Shown piece by piece: positions 59,640 through 64,000 of a stretch of DNA of 64,000 nt; position 1 is the stretch's first letter; the number at the start of each line of letters is the position of its first letter. Source of the stretch: DAMCZI01 sp032095175 (GTDB lineage: Bacteria > Bacillota > Clostridia > Clostridiales > Caloramatoraceae); contig DAMCZI010000025.1 in the NCBI GenBank assembly GCA_032095175.1, forward strand, positions 12,572 to 76,571, in the 5' to 3' direction. Below the pieces are notes generated by a model. The model worked only from the letters and a program-made list of their open reading frames with translations. It was not told the origin of the DNA and did not search any database. Both the position numbers and the translations under genes were made by a program.

Positions 59640-59981
59640 ATGGCACAGCATTTTATTAAAAACATAGATTTTGCAAAGGTAATTGAAATGGATTCACTTG
59701 TTGATTATAAGGAAGGACAGGTCGTAAGTAGAACCCTTTCTCAGGGGAAAAACTTAAGTTTAACACTGTTCGCATTTGATAAGGGGGAAGAAATAAGCTC
59801 GCATTCTTCTGGAGGAGATGCCCTAGTATATGTTCTTGATGGTAATACTGAAATAACAATCGGGGAGGAAAAGTTCAACTTGAAGAAGGGTGAGACAATA
59901 GTTATGCCTGCAGGAGTGCCCCATGCTCTTTATGCATTAGACAGGTTTAAGATGTTATTAGTAGTAGTATTCAATTCATAA
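59640..59981 (+). CDS. Cupin-domain protein
   Basis: 113-residue cupin with both motifs clear: 'LTLFAFDKGEEISSHSSGGDALVYVLDGNTEITIGEEKFNLKKGETIVMPAGVPHAL'. The metal-ligand pattern is partly kept (His in 'SSHSSGGD' and in 'GVPHAL'). The start is ATG 59640 eight bases after GGAGG; the TTG at 59625 belongs to the site. It lies 18 bp before the DUF438 gene, so the two are co-transcribed. Cupin plus hemerythrin-like DUF438 suggests a metal- or redox-related role. Confidence 0.88.
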   Translation: MAQHFIKNIDFAKVIEMDSLVDYKEGQVVSRTLSQGKNLSLTLFAFDKGEEISSHSSGGDALVYVLDGNTEITIGEEKFNLKKGETIVMPAGVPHALYALDRFKMLLVVVFNS

Positions 59982-59999
59982 AGATAGGGGATGTGATTT

Positions 60000-61217
60000 A
60001 TGAGTGAAATAATCAATAATAGAGAATACAGGCAAAAGGTATTGAAGGAACTCATAATGGAGCTTCACAGTGGAAAAAGTCCTGATGAGGTAAAGGCAAG
60101 ATTTGAAAAGCTAATTGAGGGAGTATCTGCATCTGAGATATCAGAAATGGAGCAGAACCTGATAATGGAGGGAATGCCTGTAACGGAGGTACAGAGGTTG
60201 TGTGATGTTCATGCTGCTGTATTCAAAGGCTCTATAGAGGAAATACATAAGGTTAAATCGCCAATGGAGATTCCAGGGCATCCACTTAACACTTTCAAAA
60301 TAGAAAATGAAGCAATTGAGAATTTTATAAATAACAATATAAAATCTCATATTGAAAGCTTTAAAAAATCACCTGAGGCTCAAAATAAGAATATACTTAC
60401 TCAGGATTTCAATACCCTATGGGATGTTGATAAACATTACTTAAGAAAAGAGCATTTGCTATTTCCGTATCTTGAAAAGTACGGTATTACTGCACCACCA
60501 AAGGTTATGTGGGGAGTAGATGACGAAATAAGGGAAGGTATTAAGGCAGTTAAGGGTATGCTTCAAGAAAGTCAAATAGATATAGATAAATTAGCATTAA
60601 AGGCAGAAGAAGTTATAAGCAAAATAGGTGAAATGGTGTTTAAAGAAAAGAGTATACTCTTTCCAATGGCAGTAGATACCCTTATGGAGGATGAATGGAT
60701 TAAAATAGAAAGAGAAAGTGATGAAATGGGATACTGTCTGGTTGAACCCCAGGGAAGATGGATTCCAGACAGAGTTAATCTTGAAGAAAAGGAAGAAGAA
60801 AAAGTAGAAAATGGATATGTAAAATTTGATACAGGTATTCTTTCATTCAAGGAAATAAGCGGTATGCTAAACGCTCTTCCCTTTGATATTACTTTTATTG
60901 ACAAAGATGATATAGTTAAATATTTCTCCCAGGGAAAAGAAAGAATATTTGCAAGAACAAAAGCGGTAATAGGGAGAACTGTACAGAACTGTCATCCACC
61001 TGCAAGTGTTCATATTGTAAACAAGATGCTTGAGGATTTCAAAGCTAAAAATAAGGATCATGAGGATTTCTGGATTAAGATGGGTGATTTATATGTATAT
61101 ATAAGGTATTTTGCAGTGAGAGATGAAAAGGGAGAATACTTAGGAACACTGGAGGTAACTCAAAACATTAAGCCGATCCAGGAAATTAAAAACGAGAAAA
61201 GACTACTTTCTGATTAA
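60000..61217 (+). CDS. DUF438 - hemerythrin-like - PAS protein
   Basis: 405 residues in three parts. An N-terminal DUF438 domain (about 1-80, 'LKELIMELHSGKSPDEVKARFEKL' and 'GVSASEISEMEQNLIMEGMPVTEVQRLCDVH') comes first. A hemerythrin-like four-helix domain follows (about 95-235), with His and Glu ligand candidates in 'HYLRKEHLLFPYLEKYGI' and 'VFKEKSILFPMAVDTL'. The C-terminal PAS domain (about 285-400) includes 'GRTVQNCHPPASVHIVNKMLEDF'. Such proteins are soluble and implicated in di-iron O2/NO sensing in anaerobes. GGGGATGTGA precedes ATG 60000. It is the second gene after the cupin and ends in a terminator. Confidence 0.92.
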   Translation: MSEIINNREYRQKVLKELIMELHSGKSPDEVKARFEKLIEGVSASEISEMEQNLIMEGMPVTEVQRLCDVHAAVFKGSIEEIHKVKSPMEIPGHPLNTFKIENEAIENFINNNIKSHIESFKKSPEAQNKNILTQDFNTLWDVDKHYLRKEHLLFPYLEKYGITAPPKVMWGVDDEIREGIKAVKGMLQESQIDIDKLALKAEEVISKIGEMVFKEKSILFPMAVDTLMEDEWIKIERESDEMGYCLVEPQGRWIPDRVNLEEKEEEKVENGYVKFDTGILSFKEISGMLNALPFDITFIDKDDIVKYFSQGKERIFARTKAVIGRTVQNCHPPASVHIVNKMLEDFKAKNKDHEDFWIKMGDLYVYIRYFAVRDEKGEYLGTLEVTQNIKPIQEIKNEKRLLSD

Positions 61218-61241
61218 AAACGGGTTATGCCCGTTTTTTAT
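61217..61241 (+). terminator. Intrinsic terminator
   Basis: AAAACGGG/CCCGTTTT stem with a TTATG loop followed by TTATG, directly after the DUF438 stop codon. Confidence 0.85.
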
Positions 61242-61328
61242 GCTAAGTATAATTTATAGTAACAGGCTGTAAAATAATATGGTATAATAAAGCAAAAATA
61301 TAATAAACATTTTGAAAGGGGATATACT

Positions 61329-61643
61329 ATGTTATTATCTAATATGAATATTGTTCCAGGAAGAGAAATAGAAATCATAGGAATAGTTGATGGAAGTGCT
61401 GCACATGCAAAGCATATAGGAAAGGACCTTATGGCAGGATTGAAAAATGTTGTAGGTGGAGAGCTTAAGGGATACTCAGAAATGATTGAAGAGGCAAAAC
61501 AAAATGCACTGAATAAGATGACAGCAAAGGCACAATCAATGGGAGCAGATGCTGTTATAAACATAAGATATGCAGTAACAAATATGTCTCAGGGAAGTGC
61601 AATTGTAGTTGTAGCAAGTGGAACAGCAGTTAAAATAAAATAA
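61329..61643 (+). CDS. YbjQ/UPF0145-family protein
   Basis: 104 residues, the standard length of the YbjQ family (also called heavy-metal-binding domain protein): 'IVPGREIEIIGIVDGSAAHAKHIGKDLMAGLKNVVGGELKGYSEMIEEAKQNALNKMTAKAQSMGADAVINIRYAV'. The family forms pentameric rings, and its function is not established. AAAGGGG precedes ATG 61329. It stands alone between two terminators. Confidence 0.92.
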   Translation: MLLSNMNIVPGREIEIIGIVDGSAAHAKHIGKDLMAGLKNVVGGELKGYSEMIEEAKQNALNKMTAKAQSMGADAVINIRYAVTNMSQGSAIVVVASGTAVKIK

Positions 61644-61671
61644 GAAATTGTTTAAGTACATACATAATTAA

Positions 61672-61722
61672 TATGCCAGTTGGTTAAGTTTGAAAATTTA
61701 GCTAACTGGCATTTATATTTTT
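61672..61722 (+). terminator. Intrinsic terminator after YbjQ gene
   Basis: ATGCCAGTTGGTTAAG is matched by GCTAACTGGCAT and followed by TTATATTTTT. The T-run ends immediately before the -35 of the next promoter. Confidence 0.75.
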
Positions 61723-61723
61723 A

Positions 61724-61782
61724 TTGACAACTGTGTGTATACTGTATATAATGTATATAAACAGTATACAGTATATACACGA
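61724..61782 (+). promoter_or_regulatory. Consensus promoter with inverted-repeat GntR operator
   Basis: -35 TTGACA (61724-61729), 17-bp spacer and -10 TATAAT (61747-61752), a full consensus sigma-A promoter. It is covered by an inverted repeat, GTGTATACTGTATATA on the left and TATACAGTATATACAC on the right (about 61734-61780). This fits a YtrA-type GntR repressor site, so the operon is probably strongly repressed by its first gene product until a signal releases it. Confidence 0.85.
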
Positions 61783-61818
61783 TTGATATGTGCGCGCAGA
61801 AAGGATGAGATATGGCAT

Positions 61819-62193
61819 ATGAACATTATTATTTCCAATTCCGTGGAAGAACCCATATACGAACAGATAGTAAACCAGATAAAAAATCAAATCATGGTGG
61901 GTGAACTTGCTGCAGATGAGATGCTTCCTTCAATAAGGAACCTTGCAAAGGAGCTTCAGATAAGTGTAATAACAACTAAAAGGGCTTATGAAGAGCTTGA
62001 GAGAGAAGGGTATATTGCAACAGTTCCAGGTAAAGGATCCTTTGTTGCAGCTCAAAATAAAGAGATATTGAAGGAGATGCGACTTAAAATTGTTGAAGAA
62101 AAGCTTCTTGAAGCTGTTGAAGCAGGGAAATCAATCGGGTTAAGTGCCAAGGAACTTGAGGATATGTTAAAGCTTTTATATGAGGAGGTATAG
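61819..62193 (+). CDS. GntR-family regulator, YtrA subfamily
   Basis: 124 residues. An N-terminal winged helix (about 5-75, 'PIYEQIVNQIKNQIMVGELAADEMLPSIRNLAKELQISVITTKRAYEELEREGYIATVPGKGSF') is followed only by a short helical tail (about 50 residues). This is the compact YtrA type that controls adjacent ABC transporter genes. ATG 61819 is the first in-frame start compatible with AAGGATGAG. It begins an operon with the ABC ATPase two bases downstream and the ABC permease, behind an operator-covered promoter. Confidence 0.92.
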   Translation: MNIIISNSVEEPIYEQIVNQIKNQIMVGELAADEMLPSIRNLAKELQISVITTKRAYEELEREGYIATVPGKGSFVAAQNKEILKEMRLKIVEEKLLEAVEAGKSIGLSAKELEDMLKLLYEEV

Positions 62194-62195
62194 CT

Positions 62196-63062
62196 ATGGA
62201 ACCAATTTTAGAGGTTAAAAACTTAAGAAAAAGTTTCAAGGATTTTAGTTTAAAGGATATAAGCTTTTCACTTGAAAGAGGATTTATTATGGGATTTATT
62301 GGGCCAAATGGAGCGGGTAAAAGTACAACAATAAAGCTAATAATGAATCTTCTAAAAAGGGATGCTGGGGAGATTAAAGTATTTGGGCTTGATAATACAA
62401 AAGATGAAATGAAGGTTAAAAATAAAATAGGTTTTGTGTATGATGAGAACTATTTCTATGAAGAATTGACTGTTGGTGAAATGAAAAGGGTGATAGCTCC
62501 TTTTTATAAAGAATGGGACGATGGAGCATTTAAAAAGTATATTAGGGACTTTAGCCTGTCAACAGAAAAGAAAATAAAGGATCTTTCAAAGGGAATGAAA
62601 ATGAAGTTTTCATTAGCGGTAGCTCTTTCTCATGATGCACAGCTTTTAATAATGGATGAGCCAACATCTGGACTTGACCCAATTGTCAGGAGTGAGCTTC
62701 TTGAAATACTTTCATACATAATTCAAGATGAAAAAAGAGGGGTATTTTTCTCAACTCATATAACCTCCGATTTAGATAAGATAGCTGACTATGTGACACT
62801 TTTAAATAATGGTGAATTAATATTTTCAAAGCAAAAGGATGAGATACTTGAAAATTACGGAATAGTTAAGGGCAGCAAGGAGCTTTTAGATAGAGACACT
62901 CTTAAAAACTTTATTGGAGTGAAGGAAAATCAATTCGGTTTTGAGGGACTGGTAAAGGATAGAAATCAAGTTAAAAGATTATTTAAGGAAAAAGTAGTTA
63001 TTGATAAGCCATCATTAGAGGATATAATGCTGTATTATACAAGGAGGGGTCAAAATGCATAA
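62196..63062 (+). CDS. ABC transporter ATP-binding protein
   Basis: 288 residues. Walker A 'GPNGAGKSTTIKLIMNLL', signature 'LSKGMKMKFSLAVALSHDAQ' (Gly-Met form common in ABC-2 exporters), Walker B 'LLIMDEPTSGLDP' and the switch His in 'STHITSDL'. A C-terminal extension of about 75 residues is present. It partners the ABC-2-type membrane protein encoded by the next gene, which it overlaps by eight bases. The GntR regulator lies two bases upstream. The substrate is unknown; YtrA-type operons often respond to cell-wall stress or antimicrobial peptides. Confidence 0.93.
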   Translation: MEPILEVKNLRKSFKDFSLKDISFSLERGFIMGFIGPNGAGKSTTIKLIMNLLKRDAGEIKVFGLDNTKDEMKVKNKIGFVYDENYFYEELTVGEMKRVIAPFYKEWDDGAFKKYIRDFSLSTEKKIKDLSKGMKMKFSLAVALSHDAQLLIMDEPTSGLDPIVRSELLEILSYIIQDEKRGVFFSTHITSDLDKIADYVTLLNNGELIFSKQKDEILENYGIVKGSKELLDRDTLKNFIGVKENQFGFEGLVKDRNQVKRLFKEKVVIDKPSLEDIMLYYTRRGQNA

Positions 63063-63717
63063 TCTGATACTCAAGGATATATTGATACAAAAAAAGATGA
63101 TTATAACAGCACTGCTTTATACAGTATTTATGATGTTCACCTTTCAAAGTATGGAAGGAGCAAAGTTTGCTGTTATAGTAACAGCTGTAACATATTTGTT
63201 TGTTATGTCAGCTTGTGCATATGATGATAAAAACAAAAGTGATATAATGCTTAACAGTCTGCCCATAAGCAGAAAAAAGGTTGTTTTATCAAGATATATA
63301 TCACTGTTCGTTTTTGCTGCAATATCGATGGCGGTATATATTATTATATCTGGAGTTATAAAACTTGCACATATACCAATAAAGGTAAACACTATATCAA
63401 TTGAAGATATATTTGGTTCAATTACGTCCCTTGTAATTGTAGCTTCATTGTATTTTCCTGTGTTCTTTAAGGTTGGATATATTAAATCCAAGATGCTTAA
63501 TTTTATAATATTCTTTTCTATGTTCTTTGGAGTTAGTTTATTAATAGGCTTTTTCAAAGAACATAAAATAAGCAATACTTCAATAACAAATTTGATAAAG
63601 TTGATAAGTACACAATCAGATATAACAATTGCATTATCCTTAATACTTATAATGCTGATTATACTTTCAATTTCATATTCATTATCATTAAAATTCTACA
63701 AAAATAGGGAGTTTTAA
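63055..63717 (+). CDS. ABC-2-type transporter permease
   Basis: 220 residues with about six hydrophobic helices ('ALLYTVFMMFTF', 'VIVTAVTYLFVMSACAYDDKNKSDIMLNSLPISRKKVVLSRYIS', 'ALSLILIMLIILSISYSLSLKF'). The 'MLNSLPISRKKVVLSRY' segment is characteristic of ABC-2 permeases that work with YtrA-type systems. It overlaps the ATPase gene by eight bases (AGGAGGGG within that gene). It ends the operon in this window, unless more genes follow beyond 64000. Confidence 0.9.
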   Translation: MHNLILKDILIQKKMIITALLYTVFMMFTFQSMEGAKFAVIVTAVTYLFVMSACAYDDKNKSDIMLNSLPISRKKVVLSRYISLFVFAAISMAVYIIISGVIKLAHIPIKVNTISIEDIFGSITSLVIVASLYFPVFFKVGYIKSKMLNFIIFFSMFFGVSLLIGFFKEHKISNTSITNLIKLISTQSDITIALSLILIMLIILSISYSLSLKFYKNREF

Positions 63718-63739
63718 TGATAATAAATACTCAATATAG

Positions 63740-63838
63740 GGATTATGCGCAACATCCTACCCAGGTTTATCTGTAATAGACCGTGAAGGTCAAGAAATAT
63801 TGCTTCCGTCGACTATTCCGCTCACAAAGAAGTTGTAA
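63740..63838 (+). pseudogene. Possible gene tail without a start
   Basis: After a TAG at 63737-63739, a 32-codon stretch reads like the C-terminus of a protein (for example YPGLSVIDREGQEILLPS) and stops at TAA 63836. There is no start codon or ribosome binding site. Base composition is higher in G+C than the neighbours. I cannot name the family; it is best described as a decayed fragment beside the palindrome at 63884. Confidence 0.3.
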
Positions 63839-63883
63839 GATGTCAAAATGGCGAGAGCCTAAGAACTTTTGAGAACTCGTATA

Positions 63884-63992
63884 TGCTGCAAAATTCTAAC
63901 ACTTCGTTCATTCAAACAGCCTAGGGTCAAAGCTATTAAGCAGGACTGTTTGAATGAACAAAACGTAAGAATTTTAATGCAGCCTCTACTCA
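63884..63992. repeat. Palindromic intergenic repeat, copy 4 (longest)
   Basis: About 40-base imperfect inverted repeat: GCTGCAAAATTCTAACACTT through GTTCATTCAAACAGCC, against GGACTGTTTGAATGAAC through AAGAATTTTAATGCAGC, with a ~20-base loop. Its inner 'AAACAGCC...GGACTGTTT' and 'AATTCT/AGAATT' edges match the shorter copies at 17029, 20349 and 53208. Confidence 0.75.
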
Positions 63993-64000
63993 AACACTCA

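Overview
The window is an A+T-rich segment with short intergenic gaps, strong AGGAGG-type ribosome binding sites and frequent ATG/TTG/GTG starts. It carries an anaerobic class III ribonucleotide reductase (nrdDG), a flavodiiron protein, a CotF-type spore coat protein, clustered Fe-S proteins and SAM-I riboswitches. Together these point to a strictly anaerobic, endospore-forming member of the Clostridiaceae (Clostridium sensu lato). No rRNA, tRNA, CRISPR array, intact insertion sequence or prophage was seen.

Layout. 1-3.3 kb: an O6-alkylguanine methyltransferase-type protein, an XRE regulator/CPBP protease pair and an AraC/GyrI-type regulator. 3.6-9.2 kb: copper handling, with a duplicated-domain lipoprotein, copA behind a CsoR-like operator, copZ, a compact structured RNA of the IS200/IS605 right-end (omega-RNA) type, and a convergent HMA-TauE/SafE-cupredoxin fusion. 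9.7-13.6 kb: a QueG-like Fe-S protein, a second AraC/GyrI regulator and two nitrilase-superfamily enzymes. 13.7-22.7 kb: a two-component system with a LolA/DUF4367-like lipoprotein, a secreted M16C metallopeptidase and a cell-wall amidase with four peptidoglycan-binding repeats. 23-30.3 kb: flavodiiron protein, XRE regulator, azoreductase, spore coat protein and nrdD-nrdG with two NrdR boxes on their promoter. 30.5-35.6 kb: FtsX-type ABC transporter plus a second two-component system. 36.1-38.4 kb: a large uncharacterised coiled-coil protein ending in a DUF2325 domain.

38.5-45.8 kb is the most coherent block, a methionine locus. On the minus strand one promoter and two tandem SAM-I riboswitches precede the anaerobic homocysteine biosynthesis protein (DUF39/COG1900), a ferredoxin, a UPF0280 protein, MetF and an aspartokinase without ACT domains. 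Divergently, on the plus strand, lie a stand-alone MetH reactivation domain and a MetH lacking that domain. Read together they run from aspartate to aspartyl phosphate, to homocysteine by direct sulfur incorporation, to methionine, with SAM feedback at the RNA level.

45.9-64 kb: LysE exporter, an unannotated 38-residue membrane protein behind a leader terminator, VanW protein, DUF1653 protein, a serine beta-lactamase-like hydrolase divergent from a third AraC/GyrI regulator, a ClC channel, an AraC regulator fused to a degenerate GH39 domain, a MATE exporter, a Crp/Fnr regulator divergent from a cupin/split-permease/ferredoxin operon, a cupin-DUF438/hemerythrin/PAS pair, a YbjQ protein, and a GntR-ABC transporter operon with an operator-covered consensus promoter. 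Two families of intergenic repeats are present: a 118-bp two-hairpin element (two copies) and an imperfect palindrome of about 70-100 bp (four copies).
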